The notes under the pieces are model-generated. The model was not told the origin of the DNA. It did not search any database and worked only from the letters and a program-made list of their open reading frames with translations. From NCBI RefSeq assembly GCF_943193215.1, contig NZ_CALPDH010000031.1:5610-69609 (forward strand): DNA of 64,000 nt, in the 5' to 3' direction. Both the position numbers and the translations under genes were made by a program. This DNA is from Acetatifactor aquisgranensis. Its GTDB lineage: Bacteria; Bacillota; Clostridia; Lachnospirales; Lachnospiraceae. Within the stretch, counting starts at the first letter, position 1. Each line of letters begins with the position of its first letter. Positions 35,881 through 44,842 of the stretch are shown here, in pieces.

Positions 35881-37302
35881 ATGGAAAGAAAAGTGACGTG
35901 GGAGACCTATGACGCGGCGCAGCTTGAGAAGCTGGAAAAGCTGAATCAGGAGTACAGGGAGTTCCTGGACAACGGCAAGACCGAGCGTGAGTGCATCGAC
36001 ACCATCGTGAACACCATCGAGGCGGAGGGCTATCAGGAGCTGGAGAGTCTGGTTCAGGAAGGCAGGAAGCTGCAGAAAGGGGACAAGGTCTACAGCGTAT
36101 GCATGAATAAGTCCATCGCCATGTTCCAGATCGGCGAGAAGCCCATGACCGGGGGCATGAACATCCTGGGCGCCCATATCGACAGCCCCAGAATCGACGT
36201 CAAGCAGAATCCCCTGTATGAGGAGGGCGGCTTCGCGTATCTGGACACTCACTATTACGGCGGCGTAAAGAAGTATCAGTGGGTCGCGCTGCCCCTGGCG
36301 CTGCACGGCGTGGTGGTAAAGAAAGACGGCACCACCATCGAGATGAGCATCGGCGAGAATGATGATGACCCCGTCTTCTTCATATCGGATCTGCTGGTTC
36401 ATCTGGCGGGAGAGCAAATGGAGAAAAAGGCCTCCAAGGTCATCGAAGGGGAAGCCCTTGACCTGATCATCGGCAGCAAGCCCATCGTGCTTTCAGGGGA
36501 AGAGAAGGAGAAGGACGGGAACAAGGAAAAAGCCAAGGAAGCCATCAAGGCCGGCATCCTTGACATCCTGAAAGCGTCCTATGACATGGAAGAGGAGGAT
36601 TTCCTCTCCGCGGAGCTGGAAATCGTGCCCGCGGGCAAGACAAGGGAAGTGGGCTTCGACCGCAGCATGATTCTGGGCTATGGACAGGACGACAGAGTCT
36701 GCGCGTTCACTTCCATGCGCGCCATGCTGGACGTAGGGAAAATTGAAAAGACCCTGTGCTGCATTCTGGTGGACAAGGAGGAAATCGGTTCCGTAGGCGC
36801 TACGGGCATGCAGTCCAGATTTTTCGAGAACGCGGTGGCGGAGCTGATGAACCTCACCGGCGAGTACAGCGAGCTGAACCTGAGGAGATGCCTGGCACGC
36901 AGCTGCATGCTTTCCTCCGATGTCAGCGCAGGCTTCGACCCCGCCTACGCGTCCTGCTTTGAGAAGAAGAATTCCGCTTTTGTAGGCCAGGGAATGGTCT
37001 TCAATAAGTTCACAGGTTCCAGAGGAAAGGGCGGCTCCAATGACGCCAACGCGGAATACATCGCGTATCTGCGCAGGATTCTGGATGAAAAGGGCATCGT
37101 CTACCAGACCGCGGAGCTGGGCAAGGTAGATGTAGGCGGCGGCGGGACCATCGCATACATCCTGGCCGAGTACGGCATGAACGTAATCGACAGCGGCGTG
37201 CCGGTGCTGAACATGCATGCGCCCTGGGAGGCCACCAGCAAGGCTGACGTATATGAGACATACCGCGGCTACATCGTGTTCGCGGAGGGGGCAGGGATGT
37301 AA
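35881..37302 (+). CDS. M18 family aminopeptidase
   Basis: 473 aa, with AAAGGAA upstream. Metal-binding signature residues: GAHIDSPRID (His, Asp), DKEEIGSVGATG (two Glu), SSDVSAGFDP (Asp) and VLNMHAPWE (His). It is the aspartyl-type aminopeptidase family (ApeA/ApeB-like), a large tetrahedral zinc enzyme that takes N-terminal residues from peptides. Its stop codon overlaps the queA start (TAATG). Confidence 0.93.
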   Translation: MERKVTWETYDAAQLEKLEKLNQEYREFLDNGKTERECIDTIVNTIEAEGYQELESLVQEGRKLQKGDKVYSVCMNKSIAMFQIGEKPMTGGMNILGAHIDSPRIDVKQNPLYEEGGFAYLDTHYYGGVKKYQWVALPLALHGVVVKKDGTTIEMSIGENDDDPVFFISDLLVHLAGEQMEKKASKVIEGEALDLIIGSKPIVLSGEEKEKDGNKEKAKEAIKAGILDILKASYDMEEEDFLSAELEIVPAGKTREVGFDRSMILGYGQDDRVCAFTSMRAMLDVGKIEKTLCCILVDKEEIGSVGATGMQSRFFENAVAELMNLTGEYSELNLRRCLARSCMLSSDVSAGFDPAYASCFEKKNSAFVGQGMVFNKFTGSRGKGGSNDANAEYIAYLRRILDEKGIVYQTAELGKVDVGGGGTIAYILAEYGMNVIDSGVPVLNMHAPWEATSKADVYETYRGYIVFAEGAGM

Positions 37303-38339
37303 TGAGCGGCGGAATGCTGAAATCTGACTTCTATTTTGAACTGCCTGAGGAGCTGATCGCACAGGACCCTCTGGAGGAGAGAACCTCCTCCAGACTCCTG
37401 GTGCTGGACAGACGCTCCGGGGCAGTTTCCCATCATGTGTTCCGGGAAATCGCGGACTTCCTGCGCCCGGGAGACTGCCTTGTGCTGAACAATACCAAGG
37501 TCATCCCGGCAAGGCTTTTGGGCGAGAGGGAGGGCACCGGCGCCCATGTGGAGCTGCTTCTGCTAAAGCGAAAGAGCGGCGATGTGTGGGAGACGCTGGC
37601 GCGGCCCGGAAAGAAATGCCGCCCGGGCACGAAGCTTTCCTTTGGGGACGGCCTGCTGAAAGCCGAAATCCTGGAGACAGTGGAGGAGGGCAACCGCCTG
37701 GTGCGCTTTACCTATGAGGGGATATTCGAGGAGGTGCTGGACAGGCTGGGGGAGATGCCGCTGCCGCCATACATCACCCGCAAGCTTCAGGATAAAAACC
37801 GCTATCAGACAGTTTATGCAAAGCATGAGGGCTCTGCAGCCGCGCCTACGGCGGGGCTGCATTTTACAGAGGCGCTTTTAGGCCAGCTGGAGGCGAAAGG
37901 CGTAAAGCTTGCCTATGTGACGCTGCATGTGGGACTTGGCACATTTCGCCCCGTGAAAGAGGAGAATGTGCTGGAACATCACATGCACTCGGAGCATTAT
38001 CAGATATCCCGGGAGACAGCGGACCTGATCAACCGTACCAAAGCGGAGGGCAGCAGGATTGTCTGTGTGGGGACCACCAGCTGCCGGACCATCGAGAGCG
38101 CGGCGGATGAGGAAGGAATCGTGCACCCGGGCAGCGGGGATACGGACATTTTCATCTACCCGGGATACCGGTTCAAGGCGCTGGACGCGCTGATCACCAA
38201 TTTCCATCTGCCGGAGTCCACGCTGATTATGCTGGTGTCCGCGCTGGCGGGGCGGGAGCATGTGCTGGCGGCTTATGAGGAGGCTGTCAGGGAGCGGTAT
38301 CGGTTCTTCAGTTTCGGGGATGCTATGCTCGTGTTGTAG
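37302..38339 (+). CDS. queA: S-adenosylmethionine:tRNA ribosyltransferase-isomerase
   Basis: 345 aa, ATG 37302 overlapping the previous stop by one base, with GGAGGGG upstream. Family landmarks: FYFELPEELIAQDP at the start, TAGLHFTEALL and THVGLGTF-like VTLHVGLGTFRPV, and FHLPESTLIML near the end. It transfers the ribose of SAM onto 7-aminomethyl-deazaguanine in tRNA (queuosine pathway). It is the last host gene before the prophage. Confidence 0.96.
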   Translation: MSGGMLKSDFYFELPEELIAQDPLEERTSSRLLVLDRRSGAVSHHVFREIADFLRPGDCLVLNNTKVIPARLLGEREGTGAHVELLLLKRKSGDVWETLARPGKKCRPGTKLSFGDGLLKAEILETVEEGNRLVRFTYEGIFEEVLDRLGEMPLPPYITRKLQDKNRYQTVYAKHEGSAAAPTAGLHFTEALLGQLEAKGVKLAYVTLHVGLGTFRPVKEENVLEHHMHSEHYQISRETADLINRTKAEGSRIVCVGTTSCRTIESAADEEGIVHPGSGDTDIFIYPGYRFKALDALITNFHLPESTLIMLVSALAGREHVLAAYEEAVRERYRFFSFGDAMLVL

Positions 38340-38412
38340 CATTGAAATCGCGCTTTTGTAAACTAAGGGAAATCCCAGAAGAAAATAGATTTTGAATTTT
38401 GGGACAGAGGAA

Positions 38413-38447
38413 ACCCCAGGAGTTTAGCGGCTCCTGGGGTATTTTGT
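38413..38447. terminator. Bidirectional terminator at the queA/prophage boundary
   Basis: ACCCCAGGAG (38413-38422) and CTCCTGGGGT (38431-38440) pair perfectly around an 8-base loop, followed by ATTTTGT. Outer GGGACA/TGTCCC extend it. It separates queA and the converging recombinase gene. Confidence 0.85.
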
Positions 38448-38454
38448 CCCATCA

Positions 38455-40191
38455 TCACCGGTAGATGAAAGAATGGGACAGACCATTTTTGAAAACAATA
38501 GAGCAGATGCGTCCATCCATAACGGAGATGCTGTCAATGATTCCCAGAAGGAATGTTTTCAAGACATCCGCATCCACGGACGATGCCAGGCGCTTGTAAT
38601 TGACATAATTCCTGCCGGATAGGTTCTGCGATATGATGAACTCGCTGGCACGCTGCACAAAGATTTCATCGGATACGGACTGGTTCCAGGCATCCGGGTT
38701 TGCCATCCCTATCCGCTCATTGATGCCCTCCAGAGCCTCAATAAGTTTTTCTTTTTCGATGATATATTCTTTTTCCGACATCGCGTCATCGGAATAAAGG
38801 TATAAGTTTGTCAGACGTTCCAGAGCGCGTTCTGCCCTCTGCTTTTCCTTCCGGAGTTTTGAAAGCTCCGACTGCGCTTGCCTCTTTTCGTCTTTTTTGA
38901 TTTTAACTCCCTTCCCATACACATCTCCAGACACTTTTCCGGATGCAAGGACGGAGTATAGGTCATTCAGCCCATCCGGTTCAATCCCCTTTACCTGGAG
39001 GAAAGTATCGCCGCGAAGGAGACGCTCCTGCAATTCCTCTGGAGAAGATATTTCCGCAAAGCCACGCTGTGCGTTAAGCATATTCAGTATATAGTTAAAT
39101 ACAAACTCTCCAACGACCGGATCAGAGATAGTAGGACAGTTGCAGGCGGTAGGAGATTTCCGGCGTGTGGAGCAGGAGTATTTTGAATACTTCCAGCCGT
39201 CCCTTGTAATATTACCAGGAGTGCTGTTCATGGGCTTTTTACAGGCACCACAATACATAAGGCCACCGAACACATGAACGTGTTTTGTCTCATGTTTCCT
39301 CTGATGGATTTTATACTGCTCTGCCTGGGAATCCAGAATGGCGATAATGCGCTCTTTTTGTTCACGACTTATCATCGCCGGGTGATGGTCTTGAATCGTT
39401 ATCCATTCGGATTCTTTTTTCTTTTTACTCCGGTTTCCTTCCTTTGAGCGGTTGTACTGGTAATCTCCGCAGTAGAATACGTTCCGCAGGATGATTAAGA
39501 GTGTGGCGGCAGACCATTGATTTCCGGCGCGAGAGAACAGCTGCCGGTCATTAAGGATTCTGGCTACATGGATAAGGGAGCGGTGTTCCTCATAAAGGTT
39601 GTGCATCATCTCCACAACGGATTTTTCCGATTCATTGAAAGAAAACTCCCCGGTCTGGATGTCGTAATTATAGCCATACGGAACGCGCCCGCCGTTCCAT
39701 AGGCCATTGTTCGCCCTGGAAATCATGGTAGCGGTCACGCGCTCTGATGTCATGTTGCGCTCCAGCTCCGCAAATACCAGGATGATTTTAAGCATGGCCT
39801 CTCCCATAGCAGTAGAGGTATCAAACTGCTCATTCTTGCTTACAAAGATGACCCCCAGCTCTTTCAGCTCATTGTACATGGATGCGAAGTCCAGGAGATT
39901 CCGGGAGATGCGGTCTATCTTCCAGACAAGCAGGTGCGTGAAAACGCCCTGGCGAATCTGGGACATCATCTCCTGGAATTTTGGCCGGTCAGTATTCTTC
40001 CCGGAGTAGCCTGCGTCCTCAAATATCACATAATCATCCGTACCCAAGATAAGGGACGCATACGCAATCAAGTCTTTTTTCTGCATTGGTAGGGAGTCTT
40101 TGTCTATCTGGTACAAGGTAGAGACGCGGACATATATTGCCACACGCGCCTTGCCATGCTCTATCAATGCCTTTACTTTCTTATAAGCCAT
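38455..40191 (-). CDS. Large serine recombinase (phage integrase)
   Basis: 578 aa on the minus strand, with GGGAGG six bases before ATG. Catalytic resolvase domain with YVRVSTLYQ (Ser24), then the recombinase domain, then a zinc ribbon with CGACKKP and CSTRRKSPTACNC, and a coiled coil (about residues 430-500, typical of the excision-control helix). It integrates/excises the prophage at attP/attB. The gene lies at the left end, as expected for an integrase next to attL. Confidence 0.96.
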   Translation of the reverse strand: MAYKKVKALIEHGKARVAIYVRVSTLYQIDKDSLPMQKKDLIAYASLILGTDDYVIFEDAGYSGKNTDRPKFQEMMSQIRQGVFTHLLVWKIDRISRNLLDFASMYNELKELGVIFVSKNEQFDTSTAMGEAMLKIILVFAELERNMTSERVTATMISRANNGLWNGGRVPYGYNYDIQTGEFSFNESEKSVVEMMHNLYEEHRSLIHVARILNDRQLFSRAGNQWSAATLLIILRNVFYCGDYQYNRSKEGNRSKKKKESEWITIQDHHPAMISREQKERIIAILDSQAEQYKIHQRKHETKHVHVFGGLMYCGACKKPMNSTPGNITRDGWKYSKYSCSTRRKSPTACNCPTISDPVVGEFVFNYILNMLNAQRGFAEISSPEELQERLLRGDTFLQVKGIEPDGLNDLYSVLASGKVSGDVYGKGVKIKKDEKRQAQSELSKLRKEKQRAERALERLTNLYLYSDDAMSEKEYIIEKEKLIEALEGINERIGMANPDAWNQSVSDEIFVQRASEFIISQNLSGRNYVNYKRLASSVDADVLKTFLLGIIDSISVMDGRICSIVFKNGLSHSFIYR

Positions 40192-40212
40192 GAAATACCT
40201 CCCAAAAAGAAA

Positions 40213-40230
40213 AGCCCCTAAATGGGGGCT
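40213..40230 (-). terminator. Minus-strand terminator before the recombinase
   Basis: AGCCCC (40213-40218) and GGGGCT (40225-40230) pair; read on the minus strand it is followed by TTTTCTTTTT. It ends the repressor/180-aa transcript and overlaps the last codons of that gene. Confidence 0.75.
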
Positions 40231-40771
40231 ATATTGCAGCCTGCCGCTGGCAAGCGAACTGTGAAAGGAACCGGTCCTCCGCCTGGCTTATCCTGGAGTT
40301 AATTTCCCCGATCTTCCCATCCCTGGACATAAGCAGCAGCTCACGGCACTCTTTTGTTGTGAATAGGTGGCATTGGTAAATGCCAGGTATGAAAGCCTTG
40401 CGGCAGATGGTGAGCAGTTCTTTTTCTGATATACCGCACCTGCAGCAAAGGTCAAAGATTTTGTTCACGATTCCAACATCCACAGATGCAGTCGATTTCC
40501 AGCCGCGGAAATTGTCCTGCTGATAATATAGCAGGCGTTCTATGCTGTCAAAGCCGTTTAAGTCGGAGTAGAAAGCCATGCAGTAATAGGCAAGCGCTAT
40601 ACGGAGATTCCCTTCCAGTTCTACAAACCGGCCCTGGCGCACACGGGCATCCCGGAGCAGGCGGTAATTCCCGGTTCTCAAATATAACTCTACTTCCAGG
40701 GTGAGGCTATCCCACCGCATATCATTCCCGGTACCGTCTCCAGAAATAGGACGCATATAATCTGGCAACAT
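40229..40771 (-). CDS. Prophage protein of unknown function
   Basis: 180 aa on the minus strand, helical, basic/acidic mix, with several Cys (LCCRCG). No family recognised. It lies between the repressor and the recombinase and is likely in the lysogeny transcript. Such genes can act in immunity or superinfection exclusion, but nothing in the sequence shows that. Confidence 0.7.
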   Translation of the reverse strand: MLPDYMRPISGDGTGNDMRWDSLTLEVELYLRTGNYRLLRDARVRQGRFVELEGNLRIALAYYCMAFYSDLNGFDSIERLLYYQQDNFRGWKSTASVDVGIVNKIFDLCCRCGISEKELLTICRKAFIPGIYQCHLFTTKECRELLLMSRDGKIGEINSRISQAEDRFLSQFACQRQAAI

Positions 40772-40813
40772 AATCCACCTCCATTGTTTATTTCCGCCGC
40801 TTGCGGATGCTGT

Positions 40814-41173
40814 CTATCCTAATAACCTTTTTTCCTCCTCTTGCATAGCGCGGTAAGTATCACACGCGCTTTTCATATATGCAAAACACATATCCTGGAG
40901 ATTTCCGGGCAAAGAACGAAACATGGCAAGTATGTCTGATTCATCTTGTGATAACGGTTGCGGTTCTCCAGGCTTTACATATTCACTCCCAGTAAGAAGG
41001 AGGTCTGTGGAACAATTAAGATATTCTGCTAAAGCAATTACAGCATCGGAGTTTGGAGCGCTACCAGCTTGCCATCTTCCGATGCTACCGGTACTTATTT
41101 TACATTCTTTCAATACTGGAGTGGGTTTCAAACCCTTCATGTCGCATATTTCCTTAAAATTATCCCAAAACAA
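40814..41173 (-). CDS. Prophage HTH repressor (Cro/CI type)
   Basis: 119 aa. I start at TTG 41173 because GGAGGT lies 7 bases before it and the protein then begins MFWDNFKEICDMKGLKP; TTG 41194 is the longer choice. Residues 1-65 form an XRE-type HTH (KECKISTGSIGRWQAG, then ALAEYLNCSTDLLL). The C-terminal part is a short helical tail. It reads away from the divergent early gene at 41416, the arrangement of a lysogeny repressor. Operators are likely in 41174-41415. Confidence 0.82.
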   Translation of the reverse strand: MFWDNFKEICDMKGLKPTPVLKECKISTGSIGRWQAGSAPNSDAVIALAEYLNCSTDLLLTGSEYVKPGEPQPLSQDESDILAMFRSLPGNLQDMCFAYMKSACDTYRAMQEEEKRLLG

Positions 41174-41415
41174 ATAAGCCACCTCCAAAAGCAACTCACA
41201 AATCGGCGTAAAAATATTGACAAACGCCTTTCAGTGAGTTATGATATATATGCAAGATACATTTGTGCGTTTTATTTTCCTTAACGAATAACACATGCAC
41301 AAAAACGCTCTTTTATGCGTTACAAGACAAAGAGCGCACATATTCATTTTAACAATGTATCGTCAAAATGTAAAGTCAAAATGTAACGCACATCATAGCA
41401 AAGGAGGTAAGAGAG
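41174..41415. promoter_or_regulatory. Divergent control region of the prophage
   Basis: 240 bases between the repressor and the early genes. Contains a near-consensus rightward promoter (41217-41245), a 13-bp spaced direct repeat GTCAAAATGTAA (41362-41373 and 41375-41386), and repeated AACGC/GCGTT elements (near 41224, 41265, 41303, 41314 and 41386) that may be operators. No long gene fits here. Confidence 0.75.
41217..41245 (+). promoter_or_regulatory. Rightward early promoter
   Basis: TTGACA (41217-41222), 17-base spacer, TATGAT (41240-41245). The AACGC element lies inside the spacer, so repression by binding there is plausible. Confidence 0.8.
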
Positions 41416-41817
41416 ATGGAAAAAAAGCTAACTCCCTGGTGTGAGAACGTAAAAATCGCCATGATTGAGCGCGAATTGAGTGTACAAGATTTAGCGGATG
41501 CTATCGGGATGTCGCGTGTGTATACATCGGCGGTCATCAACGGCAGAGTCCAGTCTGAACCAGCCATGCGGCTCATAAGCGATACGTTGAACATCGAAAG
41601 CCCAGAAAAGAGAAAATCTGATTCCTGGTGCAAGAGCGTGAGGATAGCGATGGTAAAGCGCGGATGGAGTGTGCTGGATTTGGCAAAGGCAGCGCACATG
41701 AGCAAAGGCCACACATCGGCAGTCATCAATGGCAGGGTGCAATCCTCTCCAGCGGTCAGAGCCATAAGCGATGTACTGAACATTGATGCAGCTGCTCTTT
41801 CCTCAGATGCTAATTGA
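41416..41817 (+). CDS. Protein made of two tandem HTH domains
   Basis: 133 aa with AAAGGAGG ahead of ATG. Residues about 4-63 and 70-129 are two copies of an XRE-type HTH module: WCENVKIAMIERELSVQDLA then TSAVINGRVQSEPAMRLISD, and WCKSVRIAMVKRGWSVLDLA then TSAVINGRVQSSPAVRAISD. The copies share most positions, so the gene arose by internal duplication. It is the first rightward gene and could be Cro-like. A two-headed binder could sit on adjacent direct repeats such as those at 41362-41386. Confidence 0.82.
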   Translation: MEKKLTPWCENVKIAMIERELSVQDLADAIGMSRVYTSAVINGRVQSEPAMRLISDTLNIESPEKRKSDSWCKSVRIAMVKRGWSVLDLAKAAHMSKGHTSAVINGRVQSSPAVRAISDVLNIDAAALSSDAN

Positions 41818-41845
41818 ATTATACATCGAAAGGACGGTGGATGAC

Positions 41846-42337
41846 ATGGGGAATGGCTCTATGAAAGACAATGATAATGTGTACTTTCTGGCGAGGAAAA
41901 AGGCGGCAATATACAACGAGAGGCTATACAGCAGGGAAGGGGCGGCGGAACTGCTGGGAGTGTCCGTATCAACACTGGCTGATTATGAGCTGGGGAATAC
42001 AAAGGTGGTTCCGGTGGATAAAGTGGTGCTTATGGCAGACCTCTATAACTGCCCGGAGCTGAAATACAGCTATTGCAAGCATGAGTGTCCGATTGGAAAG
42101 TCAATGCCGGTGGCAACGCAGGCAAAGAACCTGGAGGGGATCGCGCTCCGGCTTATCCGGGAGTTTGATGTCGACAATCTAAAAGGAATCCAGAAGGATT
42201 TAATCGAGATTACAGAGGATGGCGTCATAGACGATGCGGAGAAACCGGCGCTGAAATCAATCATGGAGCGGCTGGACCAGATGGCGGTTGCCATTAGTGA
42301 ATTAAAGATAGCAGGTGAAAAGGCACTGAAAGGGTAG
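41846..42337 (+). CDS. XRE-family HTH regulator with C-terminal helical region
   Basis: 163 aa from ATG 41846, behind AGGACGGTGG. Residues 20-75 form an XRE HTH (YSREGAAELLGVSVSTLADY, then VVLMADLYNC), followed by CxxxC-type residues (YCKHECPIGK) and a C-terminal helix with ALKSIMERLDQ. Probably a second early regulator. It follows the tandem-HTH gene. Confidence 0.8.
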   Translation: MGNGSMKDNDNVYFLARKKAAIYNERLYSREGAAELLGVSVSTLADYELGNTKVVPVDKVVLMADLYNCPELKYSYCKHECPIGKSMPVATQAKNLEGIALRLIREFDVDNLKGIQKDLIEITEDGVIDDAEKPALKSIMERLDQMAVAISELKIAGEKALKG

Positions 42338-42339
42338 GG

Positions 42340-42519
42340 ATGGTTATGGATGCTGCCAAGTTGAGAGAGATTCTGAAAACACAATATGGGATAAAAGATG
42401 ATAATGAGTTTGACGCGGCAGTTGAGAAGTCATCTGGAGTAAACCTGGGGCTGTTCACTGTGCCGCTGGTGGAAAGGAGCAGGAATGGACACAAGAAAAC
42501 GGAGACAGCTATTGCATAG
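42340..42519 (+). CDS. Small prophage protein (59 aa)
   Basis: ATG 42340 directly after the previous stop, weak GGGTAGGG upstream. It begins MVMDAAKLREILKTQYGIKD. No family recognised. It overlaps the start of the next gene by 35 bases in another frame. Confidence 0.6.
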   Translation: MVMDAAKLREILKTQYGIKDDNEFDAAVEKSSGVNLGLFTVPLVERSRNGHKKTETAIA

Positions 42520-43111
42520 CGCAAAGCTGGCGGCTATTACGGTAGCTGCCGTCTATACATTTATCGGGATAAGGCCGTTTATAGCGGATGCAGGGGAAGA
42601 AATGGAGCCGGAGCCGGTGGTGGATGCAGTAGCGGTAGCCATAGCGGACATCCAGGAGCCTTCTGGGAGCGATACGAGCGTGGGAGCAAAAATCCTGGTA
42701 CCGGAACCGCAAGCTACACAATCCCCTGGCCGGGATGCGGAAGATTCCTATTTGCTGGCAAAGCTGGCGATGGCGGAGGCGGAAGGAGAGGACACCGAAG
42801 GGAAAGCATTGGTTATCCTGGTGGCACTGAACCGGGTGCGGAGCGAAGGGTTCCCGGACACGGTAGAGGATGTCATCCTGGAGGAGCATAACGGAGTTTG
42901 CCAGTTCAGCGTCACCCAGGAGGGAGGCCGCTGGTACACGGTAGAGCCGGACGAAGATTGTTATAAGGCTCTGGAGATGGTAACGCAGGAGAATTGGGAT
43001 GAATCCGAAGGGGCGCTGTATTTTGAAAGCAGGAGTGATTCCACATGGCACCAGAATAATTTGCAGTTCCTTTTCAAACACGGAAAACATTATTTCTACA
43101 AGGAGGGATGA
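42485..43111 (+). CDS. Prophage SleB-like cell wall hydrolase
   Basis: 208 aa. A hydrophobic N-terminal segment (about residues 13-35) precedes a variable linker and a Hydrolase_2 domain with LAKLAMAEAEGEDTEG (catalytic Glu), LVALNRVRSEGFP, and ESEGALYFE, closing with HGKHYFY. Its domain matches the host gene at 19138. Its position among early regulatory genes, not lysis genes, is unusual; it might modify the wall of the lysogen or act in sporulation. Function is inference. Confidence 0.82.
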   Translation: MDTRKRRQLLHSAKLAAITVAAVYTFIGIRPFIADAGEEMEPEPVVDAVAVAIADIQEPSGSDTSVGAKILVPEPQATQSPGRDAEDSYLLAKLAMAEAEGEDTEGKALVILVALNRVRSEGFPDTVEDVILEEHNGVCQFSVTQEGGRWYTVEPDEDCYKALEMVTQENWDESEGALYFESRSDSTWHQNNLQFLFKHGKHYFYKEG

Positions 43112-43113
43112 TA

Positions 43114-43398
43114 TTGCGGAAAGTAACGCGGTTCATCTACCGCGAATGGATATGGATAACGCTGGGGATTATTCTCACGCGGTTTGCCGTTCAATGCGCA
43201 TACCGGGAGCGTGGATACATGGCATACGGAGGGGAATGGCTTGTGCTGCCGGTTCTGCTGATGACGGTAAGCATGGCAAGAAACGCCTCCGGTGTCGTGA
43301 TGATGATATTTGAAGGAGAGGAGGATGCGGATGTCAGAAGAATTAAAACGGATCACCGCAGAGTTCCAGGGAACCGCAGGTGGCGTGACGGACGGTGA
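43114..43398 (+). CDS. Small membrane protein
   Basis: 94 aa. TTG 43114 is the better start (AAGGAGG seven bases upstream); ATG 43108 sits too close. Two hydrophobic spans (IWITLGIILTRFAVQ, and WLVLPVLLMTVSMA), then a charged tail. No family recognised. It begins just after the hydrolase gene. Confidence 0.65.
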   Translation: MRKVTRFIYREWIWITLGIILTRFAVQCAYRERGYMAYGGEWLVLPVLLMTVSMARNASGVVMMIFEGEEDADVRRIKTDHRRVPGNRRWRDGR

Positions 43399-43570
43399 GG
43401 CAGATAGGGTATTCCAGTATTGCCTCCGGAAAATGGAGGTATGCGGTATCGAGAACCGGGAGGAATATCTGCCGCTTTTATTCCGGGATGAAGTGAAGAA
43501 TTTCATTGTACGCAGAGGGATAAATGCAATCACCGCATTAAGAAGAATGGGGGTGGCGGTCAGTGTGTGA
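43331..43570 (+). CDS. Small soluble prophage protein
   Basis: 79 aa from ATG 43331, behind GGAGAGGAGG; overlaps the membrane-protein gene by 68 bases in another frame. Helical, charged. No family recognised. Confidence 0.6.
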   Translation: MSEELKRITAEFQGTAGGVTDGEADRVFQYCLRKMEVCGIENREEYLPLLFRDEVKNFIVRRGINAITALRRMGVAVSV

Positions 43571-43778
43571 GATATGCAGACAGAATCCGTGCCATCCGAG
43601 ATGCCCGAATGCAGGGGAACCGAAGGGCAAATACACTTGTATCAAGTGCGGATATGGAATCATGGAGGATGAAGAATACCTGGAGTCAGAGGAAGGGCCG
43701 GTTTGTGTGGAGTGTCTGAATGACATGTGTTCCAGGGAAGTAGTAGAAATATGCGGCGGACAGCTGCAAAGAGCATAG
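43563..43778 (+). CDS. Small Cys-rich (zinc-ribbon-like) protein
   Basis: 71 aa from GTG 43563, overlapping the previous end by 8 bases. It starts MCEICRQNPCHPRCPN, then CIKCGYG and CVECLNDMC, giving paired CxxC motifs likely to hold zinc. Function unknown. Confidence 0.65.
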   Translation: MCEICRQNPCHPRCPNAGEPKGKYTCIKCGYGIMEDEEYLESEEGPVCVECLNDMCSREVVEICGGQLQRA

Positions 43779-43794
43779 AAGGAGGATAAACAGT

Positions 43795-44829
43795 ATGGCA
43801 GGACAGCAACAGAGGCAGGTACCGGCGCAGCAGATCCAGCAGGGGGAGATTCAGAAACCTAAGAGTTCAGCAGTCCTTGTGAAGGAGATTATCTCCAGGG
43901 ACACTTGCAAGAAGAAATTTGCGGAAATCCTGGGGCAGAAAGCGCCGCAGTTCCTTGCGTCACTAACGAATGTAGTATCTGGGAGCGCACAGCTGAAAAG
44001 GGCAGAACCTAATTCCATCGTATCAGCGGCTTTTGTGGCGGCTACATACGATCTGCCGATTGACAGCAACCTGGGATTCGCGGCTATCGTTCCGTACAAC
44101 AACAGCAAGAAGAATCCGCAGACCGGGAAGTGGGAAGACCACATGGAGGCCCAATTCCAGATGATGTATAAGGGCTTTATCCAGCTGGCAATCCGCTCCG
44201 GATATTACGAGAAGATGAATTATGCCGTGGTGTATGAGGATGAACTTGTTTCCTATAATCCGATCACCGGCGAGATTGTTTTCGTGACGGACTTCTCACA
44301 ATGTACCCAGAGAGACGAGGGGCAGACAGATAAAGTTGTTGGATATTATGCGTGGTTCAGACTAAAGACTGGTTACAGCCATGAATTGTATATGTCAACA
44401 AAGGCGGTAGAGAATCACGCAAAGAAGTATTCCCAGGCATACCGGAGTGACTTGAACAAAGGGAAGAAAAACAGCAAGTGGACTACTGATTTTGAGGCTA
44501 TGGCTCTGAAAACGGTAATCAAGCTCCTGCTCTCCAAATGGGGTATCTTATCTGTGGATATGCAGAGAGCCATCCAGGACGACCAAAAGACATTTGACGA
44601 GGAAGGGGAGGCATCATACGGAGATAACCAGCCGGACGCAATCGAGGCGGAGAATGTGTTCGAGCTGCCGGGGCCGGGTGATGAACAGGCGAAGGATGAA
44701 CAGCCGGAGAATGGAGAGAGTTCAGACGGAACCGGAACGGATGCGGCGGATGCCGGAGAGTATGTAAGCCCGGAGGAAATAGATGATTTCATGGAAAGCA
44801 TGGGCTTAGAGGAATTACCGTTTAAGTAA
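43795..44829 (+). CDS. recT: RecT-family single-strand annealing protein
   Basis: 344 aa, with AAGGAGG upstream. Family landmarks: KKKFAEILGQKAPQFLAS near the start and NLGFAAIVPYNN, with the central YKGFIQLAIRSGYYEKM. The C-terminal 90 residues are acidic and low-complexity, as in many phage RecT proteins. It anneals single strands during phage recombination, and a PD-(D/E)XK nuclease partner follows. Confidence 0.95.
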   Translation: MAGQQQRQVPAQQIQQGEIQKPKSSAVLVKEIISRDTCKKKFAEILGQKAPQFLASLTNVVSGSAQLKRAEPNSIVSAAFVAATYDLPIDSNLGFAAIVPYNNSKKNPQTGKWEDHMEAQFQMMYKGFIQLAIRSGYYEKMNYAVVYEDELVSYNPITGEIVFVTDFSQCTQRDEGQTDKVVGYYAWFRLKTGYSHELYMSTKAVENHAKKYSQAYRSDLNKGKKNSKWTTDFEAMALKTVIKLLLSKWGILSVDMQRAIQDDQKTFDEEGEASYGDNQPDAIEAENVFELPGPGDEQAKDEQPENGESSDGTGTDAADAGEYVSPEEIDDFMESMGLEELPFK

Positions 44830-44842
44830 GGAGGGAATGACA

